Shown: positions 40,335 to 49,770 of the stretch, one piece after another | How positions within the stretch are numbered: the first letter of the stretch is position 1 | How the letters are laid out: every line of letters begins with the position of its first letter | Source of the DNA: Dehalococcoidia bacterium UBA2588 | GTDB taxonomy: Bacteria; Chloroflexota; Dehalococcoidia; Lucifugimonadales; UBA3495 | NCBI GenBank assembly: GCA_002339805.1 | Contig: DDKW01000020.1 | Span: forward strand, 1 to 54,243 | Direction: 5' to 3' | DNA length: 54,243 bases | Made by a program: the position numbers and the translations under genes | The notes under the pieces: model-generated | The model's database searches: none | Told to the model about the DNA's origin: nothing | Seen by the model: the letters and a program-made list of their open reading frames with translations, nothing else

Positions 40335-41243
40335 TTAGTACTTAACACCCCATTCTTCTACCATTTTTATCATTGCTTTGGCTGTTTCTTCATGTGCCAC
40401 ATCTACCATATCTCCATTGTAGGTCACAGCGGCTCCACCTTCTTCTCGCATTTTGTTCATGGCTTCTATTAAGCCTTTGTAATGTTCAATCTCTTCTTTA
40501 GAAGGTGTAAATACTTTATTTACTACAGGTACGTGAGATGGATGTATCAGACTCATGCCCGTGTAGCCGATCTGTTTCAATTGAATCGCTAGTTTTTCAA
40601 GACCTTCTAAGTCATGGATATCAAACCATCCTCCACTCATAGGATATGGAATACCAGCAGACCTCGAATCAATAAGCACTTTCGATTTCAAATATAACGT
40701 TTCCATTCCTTCTGGTGTCCATTGGAATCCAATCGATCTGGATGTGTCTCCCCCTTTTCCTCCACTGCCTCCCATATGAGTGACTCTGTTGGAAGCAGTT
40801 GCTATGTCATAGGATTGGCGGATTGCTTGGGCGGTTTCAAGCCCAGGGTCAACAAGAGTAGAACCCTTCGGAACTCCAGCCCGGCTTTCAAATAATTTAA
40901 GCAGAGTGTCGACCTCTATTATGTCCCGAGGTGTTTCTACTTTTGGTAGTAATATGCCATATAGGTTTTTACTAATGACTGCTTCAAGATCATCTCCGGT
41001 CATACCTGTTTCTAAGCGATTGACTCTAACAAATAACGCCTGGGATATTGAATCATCGTTCCCTAGTTCTTCGAGCATTTTTCGCACTATGACGCGAGCC
41101 TCTGCTTTTTCCGCCTCTGGGACTGAGTCTTCTAGGTCTAGAATTAATGCATCGGAACCATATTTGGGAGCTTTTCGGATCCAGTCTTCTTTGTTTCCCG
41201 GTACGTATAATGCTGACCTTATGGGTTTTGCTTTGGTATTCAT
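40335..41243 (-). CDS. CoA-ester lyase, HpcH/HpaI/CitE family
   Basis: The protein has 302 residues. The CitE-like barrel is clear: SALYVPGNKEDWIRKAPKYG, ALILDLEDSVPEAEKAEAR, FVRVNRLETGMTGDDLEAVI, GILLPKVETPRDI, then LETAQAIRQSYDIA and a Gly-rich GGSGGKGGDTSRSIG where the family metal-site Asp stands. SLIHPSHVPVVNKVFTPSKE is a typical C-terminus. Relatives cleave (S)-citramalyl-CoA, L-malyl-CoA or beta-methylmalyl-CoA to acetyl-CoA or propionyl-CoA plus pyruvate or glyoxylate. It follows the family III CoA transferase by 13 nt on the same strand, a classic activation-then-cleavage pair. Confidence 0.88.
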   Translation of the reverse strand: MNTKAKPIRSALYVPGNKEDWIRKAPKYGSDALILDLEDSVPEAEKAEARVIVRKMLEELGNDDSISQALFVRVNRLETGMTGDDLEAVISKNLYGILLPKVETPRDIIEVDTLLKLFESRAGVPKGSTLVDPGLETAQAIRQSYDIATASNRVTHMGGSGGKGGDTSRSIGFQWTPEGMETLYLKSKVLIDSRSAGIPYPMSGGWFDIHDLEGLEKLAIQLKQIGYTGMSLIHPSHVPVVNKVFTPSKEEIEHYKGLIEAMNKMREEGGAAVTYNGDMVDVAHEETAKAMIKMVEEWGVKY

Positions 41244-41256
41244 ATTGTCTCCTTGA

Positions 41257-42483
41257 TTAAACGATTTTTTTATTGATTAGGTCTTGTATGTCTTCGGAAC
41301 TCAACCCTAACAGAGTACCTAGGATTTCTTCGTTGTGCATGCCTAACGTGGGTGCTCCCGGTACCTGCGGAAGAGCTTCGCCATCAAATAACACAGGAAA
41401 TCCCGAACCTATTCCTTCTACGGGAGAATCCATTCCAGCATGTAATAATTCACCTAATGAACCCCTGTTTGAAAAATGCTGATCATGCATGACCTCTTGA
41501 GCTGTTCTTACCGGACTGCAAGGGACGTCATGCTGTTCTAGCAAGCTCAACATTTCATCACGTGTCATATTTGATACTCTGCTTTGGATTTCGTGCCTCG
41601 CTGATTCTACGTTATCAACTCTTTTTTGGAATTCATTATATCGGTCGTCATTTATCAAAGATTCGGCATCTAATGCCTTAGCAAGCCTGTTCCACTGATC
41701 ATCGCTAGCAGCAGTGATTATGACTCCTCCATCAGAACCTTGGTATAACCCTGTTGGCCCACCTCTACTGTTATTACCAGTTCTGAGGGGAACTCCAGAA
41801 TCCATGTCTTCTTCCAGATTTTCCATAAACATAAGAGCTGTCAAGGTATCCATCATGGAAACGTCTAGATATTTGCCTTCTCCAGTCAAATCTCTATTCC
41901 TCAGGGCTCCTAATATAGAATAACAAGCAAATATAGGAGTTACTAAATCTCCGATATAAAAGCCTACTCGTGTGGGATCTCCGTCTGGATCTCCATTAAT
42001 GTCCATCAATCCACTCATGCCTTGAATTTGAGGGTCATGTGCAGGTTTAGCCGCGTAAGGTCCTGTTTGCCCGTAACCAGATATAGAACAATATACTATT
42101 TGAGGATTCACTTTCGTTATGTCTTCATACCCCAGCCCGATTTTTTTTAATGAACCTGGAGCTAAATTTTCAAGCAATACGTCAGATTGCTTGGCTAACT
42201 CTAAGAACATCTCTTTGCCTTTATCTGTTTTAAGATCTAATGTGATGCTTTTTACACCCTGAGTTCGTTTTAGAAATCTTGTAGATATGTATTCTTGAGA
42301 CAACTGTTCTTGTTTTATTCCCTTAGGACCAGCAAACGGGCCGTTACCTCGCACCGGATCTCCTCGATTAGGAATCTCTACTTTGATGACTTCTGCCCCG
42401 AACCTAGCTAGGTTCATACTTGCATATGGACCAGCCAAAAATACTGTTACAGCAAGCACTCTTATATTTTGTAATGGTTGCAT
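41257..42483 (-). CDS. Family III CoA transferase (CaiB/BaiF type)
   Basis: The protein has 408 residues from the ATG at 42483, which directly follows AGGAGGATTC; a frame starting at 42513 would add ten residues without a ribosome site. It has the interlocked CoA-transferase fold: VFLAGPYASMNLARFGAEVI, KVEIPNRGDPVRG, LLENLAPGSLKKIGLGYEDI, VYCSISGYGQTGPYA, and HDPQIQGMSGLMDINGDPDG where the catalytic Asp stands (the first Asp of HDPQIQG). It moves CoA from succinyl-CoA or another donor to a carboxylic acid. Its partner is the lyase 13 nt downstream. The divergent gene is the molybdenum hydroxylase at 42595. Confidence 0.92.
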   Translation of the reverse strand: MQPLQNIRVLAVTVFLAGPYASMNLARFGAEVIKVEIPNRGDPVRGNGPFAGPKGIKQEQLSQEYISTRFLKRTQGVKSITLDLKTDKGKEMFLELAKQSDVLLENLAPGSLKKIGLGYEDITKVNPQIVYCSISGYGQTGPYAAKPAHDPQIQGMSGLMDINGDPDGDPTRVGFYIGDLVTPIFACYSILGALRNRDLTGEGKYLDVSMMDTLTALMFMENLEEDMDSGVPLRTGNNSRGGPTGLYQGSDGGVIITAASDDQWNRLAKALDAESLINDDRYNEFQKRVDNVESARHEIQSRVSNMTRDEMLSLLEQHDVPCSPVRTAQEVMHDQHFSNRGSLGELLHAGMDSPVEGIGSGFPVLFDGEALPQVPGAPTLGMHNEEILGTLLGLSSEDIQDLINKKIV

Positions 42484-42594
42484 GAATCCTCCTGGGATTA
42501 AATGAATATACATAGTTTATAGCTGATTTAATGATGTGGCTAGTTGTATGAATATGATAGAATTCTTTCACCAACAATCTTTGAGGAGATAATT

Positions 42595-44850
42595 ATGGTT
42601 GTAAATATTGTATTGTCAGAAAAAGAGTATAACGTGGTAGGAACAAGGCCCATACGGCATGACGGGGTTGATAAGGTTACCGGCAGAGCTAAATATGGGG
42701 GAGATTTCACTACAACAGGACTTCTATTTGGGAAAATATTAAGAAGTCCCTATGCACACGCAATAATTGAATCAATAAATATAGATGAAGCTCTTAAATT
42801 AGAAGGAGTGGTTTCTGTTGTGACAGCAGAAGATCTGCCTGTTTCTTCATTGTCGAAACCTTCTAAGAGCTTAGAAATGGAAAGCGATAATATATTAGCT
42901 AGAGGAAAAGTTCTTTACAAAGGTCATGCTGTTGCTGCAGTGTGTGCATCAAATAGCCATATTGCAGAAGATGCATTAAAACTGATCGAAGTTAAATACA
43001 AGATTTTAGAGCCTGTTATTGACGTCCGTAAAGCTATGGAAAAACAATCTGTATTGCTTCATGATGATTTGACTACTAGAGAACTGGGAAAAGATTCAGG
43101 TATTGTTAGCAATATAGCCTCTCATTTGAGATACGCTGTCGGGGATGTGGAAAAGGGATTTTCTGAAGCAGATATTATTATAGAAGAAGAATTTGACACA
43201 TCCACCGTTCACCAAGGATACATAGAACCCCATAATGCTACTGCTTTTTGGAGTGCTGATGGCCATATAGATGTTTGGTGCAGCACGCAGGGGTCATTTA
43301 CTGCGCGGGAAAAGATTGCGAAAGTATTAGACGTGCCTGTTTCTACTGTCACTGTAACCCCTATGGAAATAGGAGGAGGATTTGGAGGTAAGATACCGGT
43401 ATATTTAGAGCCGATAGCTGCCTTACTATCTAGAAAATCCGGTGCTCCTGTGAAAATGTTAATGAGTAGGTCTGATTGTTTCGAATCTACTGGCCCAACC
43501 TGTGGTTCTTATGTGAAAGTTAAAATTGGCGCCAAAAATGATGGTACTTTAGTAGCTGGCAAGGCTTATTTGGTGTATGAGGCAGGAGCATTTCCTGGTT
43601 CTAACGTAAGTGCTGGTGGCCAATGTGTTTTTGCACCTTACAATATACCTAATATGGAAGTTGATGGATATGATGTATTGGTAAACAAGCCAAAAACAGC
43701 TGCGTACAGAGCACCTGGAGCTCCCAATGCAGCTTTTGCATCAGAACAAGTGATTGATGCACTGTGCGATAAACTTGGAATTGACCCGGTAGATTTTCGA
43801 ATTAAAAACGGCTCTACAGATGGCACCAGAAGAGTAGATGGACCTGTTTTCAACAATATAGGGAATTTGGCTTGTTTGGATGCTGTTAAAAATTCAGAAC
43901 ATTACAATTCAAGATTAATCGGTAAGTACTCTGGAAGGGGAATTGCATCTGGATATTGGATGAATATTGGCAAACAATCTAGTTGTTCCATAGGCGTAAA
44001 TGCTGATGGAACCCTTGGATTGATTGAAGGTTCTACCGATATAGGTGGATCGAGAACTTCGATTGCGATGCAGGCGGCTGAGGTTTTGGGAGTTCCTGCA
44101 GAAAAAGTTAGACCATCAGTTGGAGACACTGATTCTATAGGATACACGTTTTTAACTGGTGGAAGTAGAGTTACCTTTGCTAGTGGATGGGCAGCTTATG
44201 AATGCGCTCAATCAATCAAAAAATTGATGGAAAATAGAGCAGCTGCTATTTGGGGTGTGGAAGAGACAGATGTGGAATTAATCGAAGGTATTTTCAAACA
44301 TAAGTCGGATACTGAACTCATAATGTCATTTGAAGAACTTGCTTCACAGTTGAATGACACGGGTGGTCCGATTTCAGCACAAGTCAGCGTAGATCCAACC
44401 GGGTCTCATGGTGCCTTTAGTACACATATTGTTGATGTAGAAGTTGATATAGAAACTGGTAAAGTAAGTGTTTTGAGATATACTTCCGTACAAGATGTAG
44501 GGAAGGCAATTCATCCTAGTTATGTTGAAGGGCAAATGCAAGGTGCAGCAGTTCAAGGCATCGGGTGGGCTCTAAACGAAGAATATTATTACAACAATGA
44601 CGGGGGAATGAATAATTCAAGCTTCTTGGATTATCGAATGCCTACCTCTCTAGATTTACCTATGTTGGAAACAATAATAGTTGAATGCCATAACGAGAGT
44701 CATCCGTATGGAGTTAGGGGTGTGGGAGAGGTTGCTATAGTGCCTCCGTTGCCTGCGATAGCTAACGCTGTAAAGAATGCAATTGGGCACAGGATGCATC
44801 AACTGCCTATGTCTCCAAAGAGAGTATTAGAGGCGATTGATTCAATTTAG
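42595..44850 (+). CDS. Molybdenum hydroxylase catalytic subunit (xanthine dehydrogenase/CoxL family), orphan
   Basis: The protein has 751 residues from the ATG at 42595, preceded by GAGGAGA; a frame from 42544 adds 17 residues without support. It has the two-part Mo-binding subunit: VVGTRPIRHDGVDKVTGRAK, ILRSPYAHAIIESINIDEAL, the Mo-pterin loop EIGGGFGGKIPVYLEP, AAYRAPGAPNAAFASEQVID, and the C-terminal GVRGVGEVAIVPPLPAIANA with the active-site Glu. Members hydroxylate aromatic or aldehyde carbons with water, or oxidise CO. CO dehydrogenase's CSFR signature is not seen (the loop reads TAAYRAPG), so it is not CoxL. The FeS and FAD subunits that normally sit beside it are absent here. Confidence 0.9.
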   Translation: MVVNIVLSEKEYNVVGTRPIRHDGVDKVTGRAKYGGDFTTTGLLFGKILRSPYAHAIIESINIDEALKLEGVVSVVTAEDLPVSSLSKPSKSLEMESDNILARGKVLYKGHAVAAVCASNSHIAEDALKLIEVKYKILEPVIDVRKAMEKQSVLLHDDLTTRELGKDSGIVSNIASHLRYAVGDVEKGFSEADIIIEEEFDTSTVHQGYIEPHNATAFWSADGHIDVWCSTQGSFTAREKIAKVLDVPVSTVTVTPMEIGGGFGGKIPVYLEPIAALLSRKSGAPVKMLMSRSDCFESTGPTCGSYVKVKIGAKNDGTLVAGKAYLVYEAGAFPGSNVSAGGQCVFAPYNIPNMEVDGYDVLVNKPKTAAYRAPGAPNAAFASEQVIDALCDKLGIDPVDFRIKNGSTDGTRRVDGPVFNNIGNLACLDAVKNSEHYNSRLIGKYSGRGIASGYWMNIGKQSSCSIGVNADGTLGLIEGSTDIGGSRTSIAMQAAEVLGVPAEKVRPSVGDTDSIGYTFLTGGSRVTFASGWAAYECAQSIKKLMENRAAAIWGVEETDVELIEGIFKHKSDTELIMSFEELASQLNDTGGPISAQVSVDPTGSHGAFSTHIVDVEVDIETGKVSVLRYTSVQDVGKAIHPSYVEGQMQGAAVQGIGWALNEEYYYNNDGGMNNSSFLDYRMPTSLDLPMLETIIVECHNESHPYGVRGVGEVAIVPPLPAIANAVKNAIGHRMHQLPMSPKRVLEAIDSI

Positions 44851-44853
44851 TGT

Positions 44854-46446
44854 TTAAAATGTATTACTAGGGGAGTGTTCTCCGAACACTTCCCTAAACA
44901 CATCCATTATTTCTCCTAAAGTGGCATATTCTTTGACCGTTTGAATTAAAATAGGCATCAGATTTTTTTGTGATTTGGCTGCTACTTTAAGTTCCTGAAG
45001 CTTTCTTATTACCTCTCTGTTGTCGCGTTCTCTTCTAATTTGGTTTAATTCCGAGATTTGTACTTGCATCCCTTTAGTGTCGACACTTAGGAGAGGTATG
45101 GTGGGTTCAGACTTGGTCTGGTATTGGTTAACTCCTACAATGATGTTATTTTTGGAGTCTATTTCTTGCTGGGTATGGTATGCGGATTCTGTGATTTCTC
45201 TTTCGAAGTATCCAGAGTGAATCCCGTTCATTACCCCTCCCATAGATTGTATTTCTGAGAAATATTGATACGCGCTTTCTTCCATGACTTTGGATAAATG
45301 CTCTAAATAATAACTCCCTCCCAATGGATCTACTGTTGCGGTTACATTGGTTTCATGGGCGATAATTTGCTGGGTTCGCAAGGCTTGTATTGCGGATTCT
45401 TCTGAAGGTAAAGCCCAGGCTTCATCTTTTCCATTGGTATGTAATGACTGGCATCCACCTAACACTGCAGCTAATGCTTGTATAGTCACTCTCGATACGT
45501 TGTTGTCTGGTTGTTGAGCAGTTAGCGCTACTCCTGATGTTTGTGCATGGAAGCGCATCCATAAGGACCGTTCTTGTTTGGCGTGATACTTATCTCGAAG
45601 GGTTTCTGCCCAAATTTTTCTTGCAACTCTAAATTTGGATATTTCTTCAAAGAAATCATTATGCACATTGAAAAAGAAACTTAGTCTAGGAGCGAAATCA
45701 TCTATGCTCAGGCCTCTTTGGAGTGCATCATCGATATATGTGAATCCATTAGATAAAGTAAACACTAATTCTTGTAAGGCGGTGGCCCCAGCCTCTCTAA
45801 TATGGTACCCGCTGATGCTAATAGGATTCCAGGAAGGCATATGGTTAGTAGCGAATTCCACTGTATCAGTTACTAAGCGCATAGATGGTTCAGGAGGGAA
45901 TATATATTCGTTTTGAGCTATGAATTCTTTCAGGATATCATTTTGTAGAGTTCCTCCCAATTTAGCGATTTCCACTCCTCTTTTTTCAGCCATTGCTATA
46001 AACATAGCCCATATAATTGCTGCCGGACTATTAATTGTCATAGAAGTGGTAATTTCACCGATCGGAATTTCATCAAAAAGTCTTTCCATGTCTCGCAATG
46101 AAGAAATAGAAACACCGCATCTTCCAAATTCACCATAGGCGTTAGAGTGATCAACATCGTATCCGTAAAGGGTGGGCATATCGAATGCTACGCTTAAGCC
46201 TGTTTGACCGTTTTGGAGTAGTAATTTGAATCTTTTATTAGTTTCTTCAGGAAGGCCATAGCCTGCGAACATCCTCATGGTCCACAATTTGTCTTGGTAA
46301 CCTCCGGAATACAATCCTCTTGTGAATGGAAATGCTCCAGGTGCATTATTGCCTGAAGGAGTTTGTTGCGCGCCATCATAATAAGATTGACCCATCAATG
46401 TTTGCAGATCTTTAAAGTTAGTGTCTGAGTTTTTTTCAACTGTCAT
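44854..46446 (-). CDS. Acyl-CoA mutase large subunit with isobutyryl-CoA-mutase-type residues
   Basis: The protein has 530 residues: the substrate-binding TIM barrel of the methylmalonyl-CoA mutase family (PF01642) without the B12-binding domain, which must be a separate subunit encoded elsewhere. Conserved features are [10 protein letters not shown], the substrate Gln168 in [12 protein letters not shown], His215 in [12 protein letters not shown] (MutB His244) and [20 protein letters not shown]. Aligned without gaps to Propionibacterium MutB (offset 29), Tyr89 becomes Phe60 and Arg207 becomes Gln178, the same pair as Phe80/Gln198 of isobutyryl-CoA mutase. It therefore probably interconverts isobutyryl- and butyryl-CoA, or a related acyl-CoA, not methylmalonyl-CoA. 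Converges with the molybdenum enzyme gene 3 nt away. Confidence 0.9.
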   Translation of the reverse strand: MTVEKNSDTNFKDLQTLMGQSYYDGAQQTPSGNNAPGAFPFTRGLYSGGYQDKLWTMRMFAGYGLPEETNKRFKLLLQNGQTGLSVAFDMPTLYGYDVDHSNAYGEFGRCGVSISSLRDMERLFDEIPIGEITTSMTINSPAAIIWAMFIAMAEKRGVEIAKLGGTLQNDILKEFIAQNEYIFPPEPSMRLVTDTVEFATNHMPSWNPISISGYHIREAGATALQELVFTLSNGFTYIDDALQRGLSIDDFAPRLSFFFNVHNDFFEEISKFRVARKIWAETLRDKYHAKQERSLWMRFHAQTSGVALTAQQPDNNVSRVTIQALAAVLGGCQSLHTNGKDEAWALPSEESAIQALRTQQIIAHETNVTATVDPLGGSYYLEHLSKVMEESAYQYFSEIQSMGGVMNGIHSGYFEREITESAYHTQQEIDSKNNIIVGVNQYQTKSEPTIPLLSVDTKGMQVQISELNQIRRERDNREVIRKLQELKVAAKSQKNLMPILIQTVKEYATLGEIMDVFREVFGEHSPSNTF

Positions 46447-46474
46447 AACTTGTCGTGCGCTCTAGCCGTAGGCT

Positions 46475-47668
46475 TTATATTAATTTCAGATATCTTCTTT
46501 TACCGATTTTTATTACAGTTCCTGATTCGAGTTGTTGAATATCTATATCGCTTATAATATTTGAAGTGTCACCCTGATTTGAAATCATCTGCACCGCATT
46601 TTGTTTAAATAACCGCTTAAGTTCGCTATTACTAGTGACTGATCCGGATTCAATCAACACTGAATTCAGAGATGCGGCTGTTGCAATTTGAAATTCTGGG
46701 ATGTTATCAGGGATTTCTTTGTTTTGAACTACCTTCTCAAAGTTTTGCTGAGATTCACCTGCAATCTTTGAGTCGAAAAAAGTCTTAGTTATTGTGTGCG
46801 CCAACAACTTTTTTGCGTCCATTGCATTCGTATTTAATTGTTGTTCTATTTCAGATAATTCCTGCATTGGTAAATCTGTTAGCAATTCGAAATATGTCAC
46901 TATGCAACTATCAGGTAAAGACATTATTTTTCCATACATATCATTTGCGGTATCATCTAACGAAATATAATTATCTAAGCTTTTACTCATCTTATTAATA
47001 CCATCAGTACCTACAAGTATGGGCATCATGAAACATTGTTGAGGACGCATTCCTTTGATTTGCTGAAGAGTTCTCCCTACAAGTAAATTGAACATTTGGT
47101 CAGTTCCTCCGAACTCTACATCTGATTCGATTGCCACTGAATCATAGGCCTGCAGTAGAGGGTACAAGAATTCGGTAATTGCGATTGGTTTATGTTCTTT
47201 AAATCTCAAAGCAAAATCATCTCGCTCTAAGAACTGTGCAACAGTGAACTTGCTTGTAAGTTCTATTACATCTGCTAAACTGAATTTTCCGAACCATTCA
47301 CTTTGCCAGACTACTTGTGTTTGGTTTCTGTCAACTACTCTGAAGAATTGATCCATGTAGGATTGTGCATTAGCTATCACGTCCTCGTGTGTCAGCATGG
47401 GCCGAGTAATAGATTGCCCACTAGGATCCCCGATTTGAGCGGTCCAGTCTCCTACGATCAATATCACTTCGTGCCCAAGATCTTGTAATTGTTTCAGCTT
47501 TCTTAGGCCAACTACATGACCTAAATGGATATCTGCTCTTGACGGATCAAAACCCATTTTTAATCTCAGCTTTTTGCCGGACTGTAAAAGTTCAACGAAT
47601 TCCGATTCTGAAATTATTTCTTTAACACCGCGTTTTGTGATGTTCTGGATTGTTTTATCTTCGATCAT
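46475..47668 (-). CDS. tyrS: Tyrosyl-tRNA synthetase
   Basis: The protein has 397 residues. It charges tRNA-Tyr. The class I HIGH motif is HLGH (48-51) in KMGFDPSRADIHLGHVVGL and the second motif is KMSKS (in GINKMSKSLDN). GDWTAQIGDPSGQS and EFGGTDQMFNLLVG are the Tyr-binding signatures, and a C-terminal S4-like domain closes the protein (SELKRLFKQNAVQM). The layout matches the TyrZ-like longer group. Its ATG overlaps the ribF stop by 4 nt (ATGA), so the two are coupled. Confidence 0.96.
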   Translation of the reverse strand: MIEDKTIQNITKRGVKEIISESEFVELLQSGKKLRLKMGFDPSRADIHLGHVVGLRKLKQLQDLGHEVILIVGDWTAQIGDPSGQSITRPMLTHEDVIANAQSYMDQFFRVVDRNQTQVVWQSEWFGKFSLADVIELTSKFTVAQFLERDDFALRFKEHKPIAITEFLYPLLQAYDSVAIESDVEFGGTDQMFNLLVGRTLQQIKGMRPQQCFMMPILVGTDGINKMSKSLDNYISLDDTANDMYGKIMSLPDSCIVTYFELLTDLPMQELSEIEQQLNTNAMDAKKLLAHTITKTFFDSKIAGESQQNFEKVVQNKEIPDNIPEFQIATAASLNSVLIESGSVTSNSELKRLFKQNAVQMISNQGDTSNIISDIDIQQLESGTVIKIGKRRYLKLI

Positions 47669-48597
47669 TCTGAATCCTGGACAGTTGATTTTATAATACG
47701 GCGAGATTCTTCAACATCTGACTCTATTTGAGAGACCAATTCATCTATTGAGTTGAATTGTACTTGGCCTCTGATTTTATCAAAGAAATGGATATTGAGA
47801 TCATGACCATACAGATCTCCATCATAATTCATTACGTAGGTTTCTATAAGCCTTTGTTTCAGTCCAAAAGTAGGCCTGGTTCCAATGCTGGTTACAGATT
47901 CGTAAATTTCACCGTGAATCGAGGTTGTGGTGCTATAGATTCCGTCAGCAGGAGTGATAATTTTAGGATTTATATTCATGTTAGCTGTAGGATATCCTAG
48001 CTCTCTCCCTCGTTTGTTGCCGTGCACAACAATGCCATTAATTTCAAAAGAATGCCCCAGTAATGAATTTGCTTCAATTATGTTTCCATCTAGTAGTTTC
48101 GATCGTATTAATCTACTACGAACAGGCTCGTTGTTTATAGTGAAATCGTCTATAGTACGTACCCAGAAATTTTGGTTATTGCCTAATTCTTGTAAGAATT
48201 TCACGTCCCCTTCTCTACCTTTACCTACAGAAAAATCTTTTCCTATAACAAACCCAATAGGGTTCAAAGCGGAAATAATATTGTTGCAGAACTCTAAGGC
48301 TGATATATCAGCAAGTTGTTTATTGAAATCAATGGGTATAACCTCGGTTATGCCAAGGTTTTTGATTAATTTAATCTTTGTGTCAGTGTTTGTTATCAGC
48401 TGAGATGAATTTGTAGGACGGAGTATTTCAGAAGGATGGTTGGCAAAGGTAATAACTATAGGAGTAATGTCAGCGGTTTTTTCTGTTAATAAATCTTGCA
48501 TAAGCCGTTGATGGCCTCTGTGGACACCGTCAAAAACTCCGATCGTTATCGCTGTCTGACGATTATTTAAGTGTGATATATTTTCAAGAAAGTTCAT
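47665..48597 (-). CDS. ribF: Bifunctional riboflavin kinase/FMN adenylyltransferase
   Basis: The protein has 310 residues. The N-terminal nucleotidyltransferase domain has ITIGVFDGVHRGHQRLM (about 17-33) and VIGKDFSVGKGREGD; the C-terminal kinase domain has VVHGNKRGRELGYPTANMNI and ETYVMNYDGDLYG. It makes FMN and then FAD from riboflavin, which the many flavoenzymes of this window need. It is divergent from rsmD across a 92-nt gap and overlaps tyrS. Confidence 0.96.
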   Translation of the reverse strand: MNFLENISHLNNRQTAITIGVFDGVHRGHQRLMQDLLTEKTADITPIVITFANHPSEILRPTNSSQLITNTDTKIKLIKNLGITEVIPIDFNKQLADISALEFCNNIISALNPIGFVIGKDFSVGKGREGDVKFLQELGNNQNFWVRTIDDFTINNEPVRSRLIRSKLLDGNIIEANSLLGHSFEINGIVVHGNKRGRELGYPTANMNINPKIITPADGIYSTTTSIHGEIYESVTSIGTRPTFGLKQRLIETYVMNYDGDLYGHDLNIHFFDKIRGQVQFNSIDELVSQIESDVEESRRIIKSTVQDSE

Positions 48598-48689
48598 ACA
48601 TTTTCAAGTGTACCCACGGATTTCCGTAGTAAAAATGTTAGCATAGTAAGGGATTCTTATCAATTTAGTAATCATTCTGAAAGAGGTTT

Positions 48690-49244
48690 ATGAGAGTAAT
48701 AGGGGGAACAGCAGGAGGTCTTAATTTAAAAGGCCCTGTTGATAAAAGTGTTAGGCCTACCACTGAAAGGGTTAGAGGAGCTATATTCAACATAGTTGAC
48801 CCTGATCAATATGCTAACGGTAAAACCCTCGACCTATTTGCAGGTACAGGAAGTTTGGGCATAGAGACTTTAAGTAGAGGAGCTCTTCACTGTGATTTTG
48901 TTGAAGGTAATTTGTCTCAATTAAGGATATTGCAAGACAATTTGAAATTTACAGGATTTACTAATAAATCCAAGACATATCGTTTCGATATATTGAAGGG
49001 GCTTAGTGCTTTGGAAGGCCCGTATGATATGGTCCTTATGGATCCTCCATATCGCCTATCAGAAATTTCAGAATTCATGAATCAATTTTCCCAAAAAGAC
49101 AATATATTTGATGAAACGACTCTCATCGTTGTAGGTCATTCAAAAAGGATGCCTCTTAGTTCATCATATGGTACATTACATTGCGTGGATTCAAGATCTT
49201 ATGGAGACAACGCTATAAAACTTTATGAATCTAGGAAAGGCTAA
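48690..49244 (+). CDS. rsmD: 16S rRNA (guanine966-N2)-methyltransferase
   Basis: The protein has 184 residues. Motifs are MRVIGGTAGGLNLKGP at the start, VRPTTERVRGAIFNI, the SAM-binding LDLFAGTGSLGIETLSRGA and the catalytic MDPPY. It methylates G966 of 16S rRNA during 30S assembly. AGAGG lies upstream. coaD starts 3 nt after its stop, the common rsmD-coaD pair. Confidence 0.95.
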   Translation: MRVIGGTAGGLNLKGPVDKSVRPTTERVRGAIFNIVDPDQYANGKTLDLFAGTGSLGIETLSRGALHCDFVEGNLSQLRILQDNLKFTGFTNKSKTYRFDILKGLSALEGPYDMVLMDPPYRLSEISEFMNQFSQKDNIFDETTLIVVGHSKRMPLSSSYGTLHCVDSRSYGDNAIKLYESRKG

Positions 49245-49247
49245 TAA

Positions 49248-49724
49248 ATGGTGACTGCATTATACCCTGGAACTTTTGATCCGGTAACAGTAGGGCATTT
49301 GGATATTGCCCAACGAGCTGCCGCATTATTTGAGACATTAATAATCGGAGTGTACAAACTTCCCGATAAAAACTTGTTGTTTTCAACTGATGAAAGAGTC
49401 GCTTTTTTTGAGGAAGCCGTGAAAGATATACCTAATGTGGAAGTAAGAATTTTTGATGGATTGGTAGTGAGATTTGCAAAAGAAATAAATGCTTCTGTGA
49501 TCGTACGTGGCTTGAGAAGCGGCACTGACTTTGAATATGAATTTGATATGACGTTCATGAATAGAAGATTGGAGCCGGATGTTGATGTAGTTTGTTTGAT
49601 GACGTCTCAAGAATATAAAATGTTCAGCTCTAGTTTACTTAAAGAAGTTGCCCGATTGGGGGGCGATGTTCAAGATATGGTCCCAGATGGTGTCGTAAAG
49701 GCGTTGAAAAACAAATTCAAATGA
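49248..49724 (+). CDS. coaD: Phosphopantetheine adenylyltransferase
   Basis: The protein has 158 residues, the usual length. ALYPGTFDPVTVGHLDIAQR carries the T/HxGH nucleotide-transferase motif, and VRGLRSGTDFEYEFDMTFMN and SSLLKEVARLGGDV are typical. It makes dephospho-CoA from 4'-phosphopantetheine and ATP, the fourth step of CoA synthesis. It is translated 3 nt after rsmD. Confidence 0.97.
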   Translation: MVTALYPGTFDPVTVGHLDIAQRAAALFETLIIGVYKLPDKNLLFSTDERVAFFEEAVKDIPNVEVRIFDGLVVRFAKEINASVIVRGLRSGTDFEYEFDMTFMNRRLEPDVDVVCLMTSQEYKMFSSSLLKEVARLGGDVQDMVPDGVVKALKNKFK

Positions 49725-49770
49725 TAGTAAGATACCTCTAATGTGAAAAAAGTGTTTTCGGAGGTGAGGT

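Noticed and set aside
42595..44850. CO dehydrogenase large subunit (CoxL)
   Set aside because: The CoxL active-site loop with Cys is not present; the equivalent region reads TAAYRAPG.
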